Source of the DNA: an uncultured Clostridia bacterium
GTDB lineage: Bacteria > Bacillota > Clostridia > TANB77 > CAG-508
Direction: 5' to 3'
DNA: 37,075 nt
NCBI GenBank assembly: GCA_944388795.1
Contig: CALXKD010000016.1
Span: 1 to 37,075, forward strand
A program made the position numbers and the translations under genes. Of the stretch, positions 23,871 through 31,516 are shown one piece after another. Below the pieces are notes generated by a model, which worked only from the letters and a program-made list of their open reading frames with translations, did not search any database and was not told where the DNA came from. Position 1 is the first letter of the stretch; each line of letters opens with the position of its first letter.

Positions 23871-24764
23871 ATGGAAGAAAACAAATTATCAATTCAAAAT
23901 GAAATATCTAATGAAGAAATAAAAAATTTAATATATACTATAAGAGGAAAACAAGTAATGCTAGATAGTGATGTAGCAAGACTTTTTAAGTATCAAACAA
24001 AAGACCTTAATAGAAATGTAAGAAATAATATAGAAAGATTTCCAGAACACTATTGTTTTCAATTAACTAATGAAGAATATAAATCTTTAAGGTGCAAAAT
24101 TTTCACCTTAAACGAAAATGGGCGAGGGAAACATAGAAAATATCTACCATATGTATTTACTGAATATGGGATTACCATGCTTGCAGGATTATTAAAAAGT
24201 GAAGTTGCTGTTAATGTAAGTATAAAAATAGTTAATTCATTTATAGAAATGAGAAAGTTTTTATCTGCTAATGGCCAAGTATTTGAAAGATTAACCAATA
24301 TAGAATATAAACTATTAGAACATGACAAAAAATTTGATATAATATTTAATCAATTACAACATGAAGAAAGTATAAAGCAAAGAATATTTTTTCAAGGACA
24401 AATATATGATGCCTATAGTCTTATTGTTGATATTATAAAAAAAGCAAATAAGAAGATTTTGATAATAGATAATTATGTTGATGATAGTATATTAAAGATG
24501 TTAACTAAAAAGAAAAATAATGTAGAAGTAGTTATTTTAACATCTAACAAAAGTAATATTCAAGATATAGATATTCAAAAATTTAATAAAGAATATCCTA
24601 TTCTAAAAATTGCCAAAACAAACAAATTTCACGATAGATTTATTGTTTTAGATAGTGAAGAAATGTATCATTTAGGAGCTTCGATAAAGGATGTGGGCAA
24701 AAAATGTTTTGGAATTAATAAAATTGAGGATTTAGATATTATAGGAAAAATTATTAATTTATAA
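23871..24764 (+). CDS. ORF6N-domain protein with C-terminal phospholipase-D-like segment
   Basis: 298 aa from ATG 23871, AAGGA 9 bases upstream; ATG 23829 lies within the promoter. Residues about 13-110 are an ORF6N (KilA-N related) DNA-binding domain: IYTIRGKQVMLDSDVARLF, RNVRNNIERFPEHYCFQL, YVFTEYGITMLAGLLKSEVA. A helical linker follows (LEHDKKFDIIFNQLQ). Residues about 195-290 look like one half of a PLD fold (KKILIIDNYVDDSIL; NVEVVILTS; FHDRFIVLD). There the H-x-R-x4-D run resembles the HKD motif with Arg in place of Lys. Such proteins occur in prophages and defence islands. No phage genes surround it here, so its role is unknown. Confidence 0.8.
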   Translation: MEENKLSIQNEISNEEIKNLIYTIRGKQVMLDSDVARLFKYQTKDLNRNVRNNIERFPEHYCFQLTNEEYKSLRCKIFTLNENGRGKHRKYLPYVFTEYGITMLAGLLKSEVAVNVSIKIVNSFIEMRKFLSANGQVFERLTNIEYKLLEHDKKFDIIFNQLQHEESIKQRIFFQGQIYDAYSLIVDIIKKANKKILIIDNYVDDSILKMLTKKKNNVEVVILTSNKSNIQDIDIQKFNKEYPILKIAKTNKFHDRFIVLDSEEMYHLGASIKDVGKKCFGINKIEDLDIIGKIINL

Positions 24765-24940
24765 ATACAATTTAAATTATAAATATTATTCAAGCAAATA
24801 TAAAATATATCAAAGATGGTCCATATATATTTTATCACATAGAAAGAATTATTATCATAATTCTATTGAAAAAATATATGAATTAATATATACTATTTTT
24901 AGAAAGAGAGCAAAGTTTGTAACTTGTAAGAATATCGTTC

Positions 24941-25012
24941 CAAAATAAACTCTCACAAAATTCTAAAATTCTTAAAATAATAATTATAGAATTTTGTGAG
25001 AGCATTATTTTG
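24941..25012. repeat. Long hairpin: 16-bp perfect stem with 8-bp outer extension
   Basis: 24950-24965 and 24987-25002 are exact reverse complements of 16 bases (CTCTCACAAAATTCTA). Outside a 1/2-base bulge, CAAAATAA (24941-24948) pairs with TTATTTTG (25005-25012). It sits in the 298-base gap between the ORF6N gene and the gene at 25063, which is otherwise AT-rich and empty. No long T-run follows. A two-way terminator or a small palindromic mobile repeat are both possible. Confidence 0.75.
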
Positions 25013-25062
25013 CGACTAAAGAAAAAGACAAAATTTTATATGTGGTATATGAGGTGTAGATA

Positions 25063-25743
25063 ATGGTACAAAAAGCAAGAACATTCTTAGAAAATAATAA
25101 AATATTCTTTGAAATTTTTTCTAATGTTATTTTAGGAATTATGGGAATTATAATATCAATAAGTGCAATCAGACTTACTAAATATCAAAATATATTAACG
25201 GAAAGAGAATTACTTCCTGTTATGGAAATTAGAGAGTATTTAGAAGAAAATGAAGAAAATATACAAATTTCAAATGTTGGAGGAGCTTTATATGGATTCC
25301 AAACAGATATGGCATGTGTTTTAAATATTAACTATATAACAGAAGGGTTAGAAAAAGGTACAATAAAAAAAGAATTAGATGGATACTATTACTATAGTAG
25401 AAATACACAAGCGGCTACTGGGATATTAGAAATAATAGGTGGCTACAATAATAATTATAATTTTTCTAATCTTCAATTAGAAATTATGGAAGGAAAATAT
25501 AAAGAATATGGGATATCTTTTCTAGAAATTAAGATAGAGTCGTATTTAAAAATCGAATATTATGATGTTTTAGATAATAAGCATACAGAATATTATAAAT
25601 TAGCGGATTCTACTGAAAAAATAGAAGAAGAGGAAGGAAATGATATTTTTCAAGAATATAGAAATAGTTTAGATATTTTTAAATTAGGTGCAGATCATTT
25701 GGAAAAAATATTGGAATATGTGAAAGAAGATATCAAAAATTAA
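25063..25743 (+). CDS. Single-pass membrane protein of unknown function
   Basis: Product is 226 aa with ATG 7 bases after GAGGTG. Residues about 15-37 form one membrane helix (IFSNVILGIMGIIISISAI). It is followed by RLTKYQ and a mostly soluble domain of mixed strands and acidic helices (MEIREYLEENEENIQISNVG; LEIKIESYLKIEYYDVLDNK). The C-terminal helix is Glu/Lys-rich. The ISNVGGALYGF stretch resembles beta domains of single-pass proteins that sense or bind at the membrane. I recognise no family. It appears to be monocistronic, and codon use is typical of the window. Confidence 0.65.
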   Translation: MVQKARTFLENNKIFFEIFSNVILGIMGIIISISAIRLTKYQNILTERELLPVMEIREYLEENEENIQISNVGGALYGFQTDMACVLNINYITEGLEKGTIKKELDGYYYYSRNTQAATGILEIIGGYNNNYNFSNLQLEIMEGKYKEYGISFLEIKIESYLKIEYYDVLDNKHTEYYKLADSTEKIEEEEGNDIFQEYRNSLDIFKLGADHLEKILEYVKEDIKN

Positions 25744-25791
25744 AAAGGTGAATTGTAAAACTCGTTTGTAGAAATAAATTCCGGATGAAAG

Positions 25792-25822
25792 AGAAACATC
25801 AGTTTTTAGGCGTTTCTTTTTA
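25792..25822 (+). terminator. Probable terminator
   Basis: AGAAAC (25792-25797) pairs with GTTTCT (25812-25817); a TTTTT run follows. Confidence 0.5.
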
Positions 25823-26186
25823 ATATAAAACTTGATTTTTTCCTAAAATAATGTAATATTAACTTACAGAAACGAGAAATTGAGCATGGCAAACAAGCAA
25901 AAAAAGTAAAAATTTTTTTCGTGAAAGATTAACATTCGTTTGCTTAAATTCTATTTTCAATTAGAAGATGTTTCTAGGGGGGAAAAATTCTATCTAATTT
26001 GATAGATAAACATGTTTATTTAATTTTTAAAAGATATGGTTGTAGCGTGACTGTATCTTTTTCTATCTTCTGTATACTAAGTTTATAGATAAAACTAAAA
26101 ATGTTGAAGTTCCAATCAGTCTTAAAAAAATTGAAAGAATACTTGAATTTTAATAAATTTAAGGTTAGTAAAATGTGCTAGATTGC
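25823..26186. other. AT-rich intergenic region with a terminator-like hairpin
   Basis: No gene is supported. AAAAGATA (26029-26036) pairs with TATCTTTT (26054-26061), enclosing GC-richer GGTTGTAGCGTGACTG. TATC...GATA at about 25992-26007 is a second small palindrome. A short frame at 26101-26180 (MLKFQSVLKKLKEYLNF) could be the tail of a lost gene, but has no binding site. Confidence 0.4.
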
Positions 26187-26215
26187 TTGATTAACAGAAG
26201 ATAAAACGATATAAT
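26187..26215 (+). promoter_or_regulatory. Sigma-A promoter
   Basis: TTGATT (26187-26192), 17-base spacer, TATAAT (26210-26215), 22 bases before the TTG start at 26238. Confidence 0.8.
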
Positions 26216-26237
26216 AATGTAGAAAAGGGGGATTAAA

Positions 26238-26689
26238 TTGAAAAAGAAATATGTGGTAATTTTGCTAGTAATAGTATTAATTGGTATTTTAGCATTTGTT
26301 TCCGCAAAAGTTATGATAGAGCAAAGAAAAAATGATGAATTAGAAGCAGTACAAATAATTGAAAAACGAGCAGCAATAGGAGTTGAAGTAAAAGATTCAT
26401 ATGAGGATATAGAAGAGATACAAAAAAATATAGAAAATATAGAATATGTTAAGAATGTTACATTGAAATCAAATGAAGATAAAGCGGAAGAGTTCAAAAA
26501 TAATTTTGATACTGGAGAATTGTTCGAAGGAATTGAGATGAATAATATATTCCCAGATTCATTTATTGTTCAATAATGGATGAACAAGGAGTAAATGGTG
26601 TAACAACATATTTAGATGAACATCCACAAACAAGAGAACTTTTGAAAGATTCTATACATTTTAAAAAAATAGCCAATAGAATTTTATAA
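26238..26689 (+). CDS. Small exported protein resembling the FtsX extracellular domain, split by a -1 frame change
   Basis: TTG 26238 follows AAAGGGGG. Residues 1-25 form an uncleaved membrane anchor (KKKYVVILLVIVLIGILAF). The domain IQKNIENIEYVKNVTLKSNE, followed after a short gap by FPDSFIVQ, matches the FtsX ectodomain pattern (a turn, then NPxPDSFxVxV). The first frame stops at 26574-26576 (TAATG). The rest (MDEQGVNGVTTYLDEHPQTR to 26689) is in the -1 frame and starts on the ATG that overlaps this stop. One lost base would join them into a roughly 150-aa protein; otherwise they are two coupled ORFs. FtsX itself would have four membrane helices, so this is a stand-alone relative. It is followed by two more membrane-anchored genes. 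Confidence 0.6.
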
Positions 26690-26725
26690 AATATAATTAT
26701 GTATTTTGAAGAGGAGATTATTTTT

Positions 26726-27994
26726 ATGAAAAAAAGTATAAAAATCATAATCATATGTATATTAATTGTCATTGCAATCGGATTAATCGCAGCATTGTTT
26801 GTGACGCAATATTATGCACCAAAAGTATCAACAGAAGCAAGTGAAAGTATATTTACTGAAAATATTATTGCTCCAGATAGAATAGTGTATAGAAATACAA
26901 ATGGACAATATTATCAATTTGCCAAGGATACAGATGCATATAACAAAATAATAGAAAGAGTCAAACAATCATTAAGTAATTATAGCGAAAGTGGAAATAC
27001 ATTAACACAAGAGGACATTGATTCTATACATGAAAAATCATTTATAGAATTTGATTATGAAACAGCTAGCAAAAATTATATCATTCAACTAGAAGAAAAT
27101 GAAAATGCTAATATGATTAAATTGGGAAATACGGGAGGAATTGTTGTATCAAATAATTTAAAGAGTTTAGATGAAATAGAAATGATAGCAGAAGAACAAA
27201 CACAAGGACAAAAGGCTTATTCATTTCAATATAAAGAAATGTTATCTAGAAATACAATAAATACAATGGAATATAGATATTTACAGCAATTTAAACAGAT
27301 TAACTATAAAATTTATCAAGTGAAAATTCAAGATATGGAAACTTATGAATTGTATAAAGAAATGTGTAACTTAGCATTTGACGAAGAGATTAATGAAGAT
27401 ACATTTAATGATAATGACTTGATTTTAACGGTCTCATTGGTCCCTAAAATTACAGTAAAAGTTAATATTGGAAATATTCAGTATACTTATGAGAATATGA
27501 GTGATGTGAATTATCAATATACGGCACATTTGTTAATTGTTAGCAAAATTGTCAATACGGATTGCATATATAATACAGACTTAACAGAAATTGAAGCAGA
27601 GGTAGATAGAGGAAATTTTGAAACAGAATTTGATGAACAAGTAGATAATTTAGATCCACAAATTTTTGTAAAAGATTTTGATTGCTTTTATGAAGAATAT
27701 CAAAGTGCTACAGGAAAGATTACACAAGAACAAGCAGAAGAAATAGCTGAAGTCGGATTTGAAGAAGCCGAAAGGCTAGTAGGAGAGTATGATGAAGCAA
27801 CACAAGAATGTAGAGAAATAGAAGTAACACCAAATAACTTTTTTACAAGAAAGTATAGAGAAGGCGATGAAACAGCACGATATACAGTGCAAGGATATGC
27901 TATTTCAAGACAAGATGAAATGGGAAATGGTGTACAAATTTATGTAGACAAGCGATTAGGAAAAATCATAGGTGCCAGTGCTTTTGGAGATTAA
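26726..27994 (+). CDS. Membrane-anchored extracellular protein of unknown function
   Basis: 422 aa from ATG 26726 (GAGGAG 9 bases upstream). Residues about 4-28 form a single N-terminal membrane helix (SIKIIIICILIVIAIGLIAA). The rest should be outside the cell: mixed alpha/beta, rich in Glu, Asp, Asn and Tyr, without cysteine pairs or a catalytic motif I recognise. The C-terminal part (ITQEQAEEIAEVGFEEAERL ... GVQIYVDKRLGKIIGASAFGD) resembles PepSY-like folds, where a helix packs on strands ending in D-x-x-x-G-x-I-I-G. It is probably co-transcribed with the FtsX-like gene before and the membrane protein after (17-base gap). Confidence 0.6.
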   Translation: MKKSIKIIIICILIVIAIGLIAALFVTQYYAPKVSTEASESIFTENIIAPDRIVYRNTNGQYYQFAKDTDAYNKIIERVKQSLSNYSESGNTLTQEDIDSIHEKSFIEFDYETASKNYIIQLEENENANMIKLGNTGGIVVSNNLKSLDEIEMIAEEQTQGQKAYSFQYKEMLSRNTINTMEYRYLQQFKQINYKIYQVKIQDMETYELYKEMCNLAFDEEINEDTFNDNDLILTVSLVPKITVKVNIGNIQYTYENMSDVNYQYTAHLLIVSKIVNTDCIYNTDLTEIEAEVDRGNFETEFDEQVDNLDPQIFVKDFDCFYEEYQSATGKITQEQAEEIAEVGFEEAERLVGEYDEATQECREIEVTPNNFFTRKYREGDETARYTVQGYAISRQDEMGNGVQIYVDKRLGKIIGASAFGD

Positions 27995-28011
27995 TAAAAA
28001 GAAGGTATAGT

Positions 28012-29352
28012 ATGAAAGAAAAAATAAAAAAAGTAAGTTTAATTGTATCGATTATCATAGTAGTAGGAGCTTCTTTTGTGTATGCAAAATCATTGTATGC
28101 TTTCGCTTTAAGTGTACTGTATAATCCAAGATGGGATAATATGTTAATGTTATTATCAGAAATATTTTTAATGGGAAGCATTGTCTATATTGTATATAAA
28201 TATTTGCTATGTATCATAGAGGCATTTCAAAACAAGAAAAAATGCAAGTCAATACTTATGATATTATTTATTGTTTTTGTAATAGCAATAGCTGTTATAT
28301 TAGAATTAGAAGCAAAAACATTTCTTGCGACTGTATTTTTACCATTTTTGTATATTATAGGAATTATCTCTATTCCGTTAATGATATTAGGTACTATCCT
28401 TTTAGAAGAAAGCAAAAATAGAAAAAGAAAAATTATTTTAGTAATCGTATTGATAGCCATAACAATTGGTATATATATGATTCATTATTCATACTTAACG
28501 ACTGCGACAAGATCGGTTATTAGCAATATACAAAGTTTTTTTATAAGTGATGAAAACACTACCAATTTGGCAGAATATAATTTGACTTATCTAGAAAATT
28601 ATAAACAAAAAATGGAGAATAAAGGTTATTTAGATAAATATGATGTAGAAAATATCTTAAGAATTGTGGATAGTCGAACAGATAATATCATTGTTCATTA
28701 TCATGATGGCGAAGAAGATTTTGAGTATAATAATGTGGATAATCAATTAACAGAGGAATTAGGTGCAAAATTGGAAAGTGATTTTTATAAATTTCAATAT
28801 ACACATAAAAATGAACAAACAGATATCTATATTGAAAAATATGAAAGCAAAACAATTGAAAATGAAGAAAAAAATGCTGACATATTTCTCACAACAGAAC
28901 CTAATTACAATGTTACAAATATAAGAGCTGATTATGAAAATGACGATGATGTCAATTTCTTAATTGAAAATAAAATTAATCTTGAAAAGGAAACAGAAAC
29001 TACAATTGACGATTTAGAAATTGTATTTGCATATGACAGTGAAAGACATAATTATATTCCTTATATAAGTGATAAACAATTAAGGAACATAGACTCTTAT
29101 AAAATTTACTCTACGGGAATATCTATTACATTAAAAGAAGGCGTAACATTAACCAAAAAAGATTATACACTTAGAATAAATCGATACAACGAAAACTTGG
29201 TAGTAGATGAAGATAAAGAACCATTTTACCATTATCAATATGAACCAATTGCAGAAGAAACCAAAAATAGCAATGGGAATACAGTGATTGAATTTACATT
29301 TGATAATACATATGCATTAGGCGATTTGAAAAACATAGAAATTATTTTTTAA
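28012..29352 (+). CDS. Multi-pass membrane protein with large extracellular domain
   Basis: Product is 446 aa; the ATG follows AGAAGGTATAGT. There are about five membrane helices in residues 1-175 (for example IVSIIIVVGASFVYA, MLLSEIFLMGSIVYIVYKYL, ILMILFIVFVIAIAVILE, TVFLPFLYIIGIISIPLMIL, IILVIVLIAITIGIYMIH). A hydrophilic domain of about 270 residues follows, with YDVENILRIVDSRTDNIIVHY and many Asp/Glu/Asn residues. The family is unknown. Context with the preceding anchored gene suggests a joint envelope function. prs follows under a separate promoter. Confidence 0.6.
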   Translation: MKEKIKKVSLIVSIIIVVGASFVYAKSLYAFALSVLYNPRWDNMLMLLSEIFLMGSIVYIVYKYLLCIIEAFQNKKKCKSILMILFIVFVIAIAVILELEAKTFLATVFLPFLYIIGIISIPLMILGTILLEESKNRKRKIILVIVLIAITIGIYMIHYSYLTTATRSVISNIQSFFISDENTTNLAEYNLTYLENYKQKMENKGYLDKYDVENILRIVDSRTDNIIVHYHDGEEDFEYNNVDNQLTEELGAKLESDFYKFQYTHKNEQTDIYIEKYESKTIENEEKNADIFLTTEPNYNVTNIRADYENDDDVNFLIENKINLEKETETTIDDLEIVFAYDSERHNYIPYISDKQLRNIDSYKIYSTGISITLKEGVTLTKKDYTLRINRYNENLVVDEDKEPFYHYQYEPIAEETKNSNGNTVIEFTFDNTYALGDLKNIEIIF

Positions 29353-29378
29353 AAAATTTGTCGAATTTTGAATAACAC

Positions 29379-29407
29379 TTGGAAAAAACAAAGAAAGATG
29401 ATATACT
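29379..29407 (+). promoter_or_regulatory. Probable promoter of prs
   Basis: TTGGAA (29379-29384), 17-base spacer, TATACT (29402-29407), 33 bases before the prs ATG. Confidence 0.65.
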
Positions 29408-29439
29408 ATTGGTGTAAAATAAATAAAAGGAGAAGGAAA

Positions 29440-30390
29440 ATGGAAAATATCAAAATCTTTGCCTGTAAAAGTGCAGAAAATTTCACGAAAGAAATATGTG
29501 ATTATTTAAATTTACCAGTAGGAGAAATGGACATACTAAAGTTTAAAAATGACAATACATTTGTACAAATTAAAGAAACAGTAAGAGAACAAGATGTATA
29601 TATTGTACAAACAACAACACCTCCAGTAAATGAGAGAGTTATGGAGCTATTAATAGCAATTGATGCATTTAAAAGAGCATCAGCAAAAAATATTAATGTG
29701 GTTTTACCATATTATATCTATTCAAGATCAGATAAAAAAGATCAACCAAGAATACCAGTAACTGCAAAATTAATGCAACAACTATTAGAAGCAGCAGGAG
29801 CAACAAGAGTTATTACTTGTGACTTACATAATCCAGCAATCCAAGCATACTTTAATATTAATTGTGATCGATTATCAGCACAAAATATTTTACAAAAATA
29901 TTTTAAAGAAAAAGATTTAAAAGACATGGTAATTGTTGCAACAGATGCAGGAAGCTCAAAAAAAGCATATAAATATTCAGAATATTTTGGTTGCCCAATT
30001 GCATTAATTGATAAAAGAAGAGCAGGCAATGATGATAGAGCAATAGCTACTACAGTTATAGGTGATGTTGAAAATAAAGAAGCAATTATATTTGATGATG
30101 AAGTAGATACAGCAGGGTCTTTAATTGAAACAGCAAAAATCTTAGAGAGATTCCATGCAAAAGAAATATATGCAGGTTGTACACATGGTGTATTATCAGC
30201 AGATGCTGTACAAAGAATCGAAGCATCTCCAATAAAAGAATTGGTGATTACCAATACAATTCCATTATCAGAAGAGAAACAAAAACAAAGTAGTAAAATA
30301 AAAGTTTTAACAATAGCACCATTATTTGCAGAAGCAATTAGAAGACTAAATGAAGCAAGACCACTAGGAGAATTATTTGTGTTAGAATAA
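29440..30390 (+). CDS. prs: Ribose-phosphate pyrophosphokinase
   Basis: 316 aa from ATG 29440 (AAGGAGAAGG upstream), normal length. Motifs: MENIKIFACKSAENFTKEI, YYIYSRSDKKDQPRIPVTAK (flexible loop), TCDLHNPAIQAYF (metal-binding His), ATDAGSSKKA, RRAGNDDRA and the PRPP-binding loop IIFDDEVDTAGS, where the family usually has VDDMIDTAGT. It makes PRPP from ribose 5-phosphate and ATP for purine, pyrimidine, His, Trp and NAD synthesis. The slightly unusual loop sequences suggest a divergent clade, but catalytic residues are present. Confidence 0.95.
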   Translation: MENIKIFACKSAENFTKEICDYLNLPVGEMDILKFKNDNTFVQIKETVREQDVYIVQTTTPPVNERVMELLIAIDAFKRASAKNINVVLPYYIYSRSDKKDQPRIPVTAKLMQQLLEAAGATRVITCDLHNPAIQAYFNINCDRLSAQNILQKYFKEKDLKDMVIVATDAGSSKKAYKYSEYFGCPIALIDKRRAGNDDRAIATTVIGDVENKEAIIFDDEVDTAGSLIETAKILERFHAKEIYAGCTHGVLSADAVQRIEASPIKELVITNTIPLSEEKQKQSSKIKVLTIAPLFAEAIRRLNEARPLGELFVLE

Positions 30391-30412
30391 AAGAGATATA
30401 TTATAGAAAAGA

Positions 30413-30440
30413 GGGATTCATTATAGAATTCCTTTTTTTT
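30413..30440 (+). terminator. Rho-independent terminator after prs
   Basis: GGGATTC (30413-30419) pairs with GAATTCC (30426-30432), one wobble, then eight Ts. Confidence 0.85.
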
Positions 30441-30568
30441 ATGAAAAAATTAAATGGAAATGAATAAAATCTTGAAATGAATGGAAATATTAGAAAAAAT
30501 ATGTTAAAATAGATAATGTCAAAAGAAAATCATAGACAAAAGTAATAAAAAGAGAAAGGAATTTAACC

Positions 30569-31474
30569 ATGGGATTTTTTGATAAATTAAAAAATGGATT
30601 AAATAAAACAAAAAAATCATTTGATGAAAAAATTAATAACGTATTTAGTAGCTTTAGAAAAGTAGATGAAGACTTTTTAGAAGAATTGGAAGAAATTTTA
30701 ATTATGTCAGATATTGGAATGGATACATCTGTAAAAATTATCAATCATTTAAGAGAGAGAATCAAAAAAGAAAAAATAGAAGATGAAGAAGATGTAAAAA
30801 AGGCATTAAGAGAAGAAATGCAAAAAATATTAGAAGTAACAGATGTAAGTTTGCATTTAAATACAAAACCATCAGTCATACTAGTCGTTGGTGTTAATGG
30901 TGTAGGAAAAACAACTTCTATTGGAAAAATTGCAAATCGTTTAGCAAAAGATGGAAAAAAAGTCGTTGTTGCAGCAGCAGATACTTTTAGAGCAGCAGCA
31001 GTAGAACAATTAGAGATTTGGGCAAAACGTTCAGGAGCAGATATTGTAAAAAGAGAAGAAGGAGTAGACCCAGCATCTGTTGTATATGATGCAATCAAAA
31101 TCACAAGAGAAAAAAATGCAGATGTGTTAATTGTTGATACTGCAGGTAGACTTCATAATAAAAAATATCTAATGGATGAATTAAATAAAATTCAAAAAGT
31201 TATTAATAAAGAAATGAGTGAAGCGGATAAAGAAGTATTACTAGTGATTGATGGAACAACTGGACAAAATGCCATTTCACAAGTAAAAGCATTTAAAGAA
31301 GAAGCAGATATAACTGGATTAGTTCTTACAAAATTAGATGGTACAGCTAAAGGTGGCGTTGTGATTGGTATTGTAGAAGAAAATAAAATTCCTGTAAAAT
31401 TTATTGGTGTAGGAGAACAAATTGACGATATGGAAATCTTTAATGCAGAAGATTTTGTAAAAGCCATTATATAA
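30569..31474 (+). CDS. ftsY: Signal recognition particle receptor FtsY
   Basis: Product is 301 aa, short because the acidic A domain is nearly absent, as in many Firmicutes. The N domain (residues about 1-90, four-helix bundle, EELEEILIMSDIGMDTSV) precedes the SRP-type GTPase: VVGVNGVGKTTSIGKIANRL (G1), DTFRAAAVEQLE, VDTAGR (G3), VLTKLDGTAKGG (G4) and IGVGEQIDDM. It docks ribosome-SRP complexes at the membrane translocon. ATG follows AGAAAGGAATTTAACC. A weak TGGAAA-17-TAAAAT promoter lies at 30482-30510. The UPF0182 gene follows closely. Confidence 0.96.
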   Translation: MGFFDKLKNGLNKTKKSFDEKINNVFSSFRKVDEDFLEELEEILIMSDIGMDTSVKIINHLRERIKKEKIEDEEDVKKALREEMQKILEVTDVSLHLNTKPSVILVVGVNGVGKTTSIGKIANRLAKDGKKVVVAAADTFRAAAVEQLEIWAKRSGADIVKREEGVDPASVVYDAIKITREKNADVLIVDTAGRLHNKKYLMDELNKIQKVINKEMSEADKEVLLVIDGTTGQNAISQVKAFKEEADITGLVLTKLDGTAKGGVVIGIVEENKIPVKFIGVGEQIDDMEIFNAEDFVKAII

Positions 31475-31516
31475 TGAATAGATAAGGGGATGACGAAAAA
31501 TAAGGAGGGAAGAACC

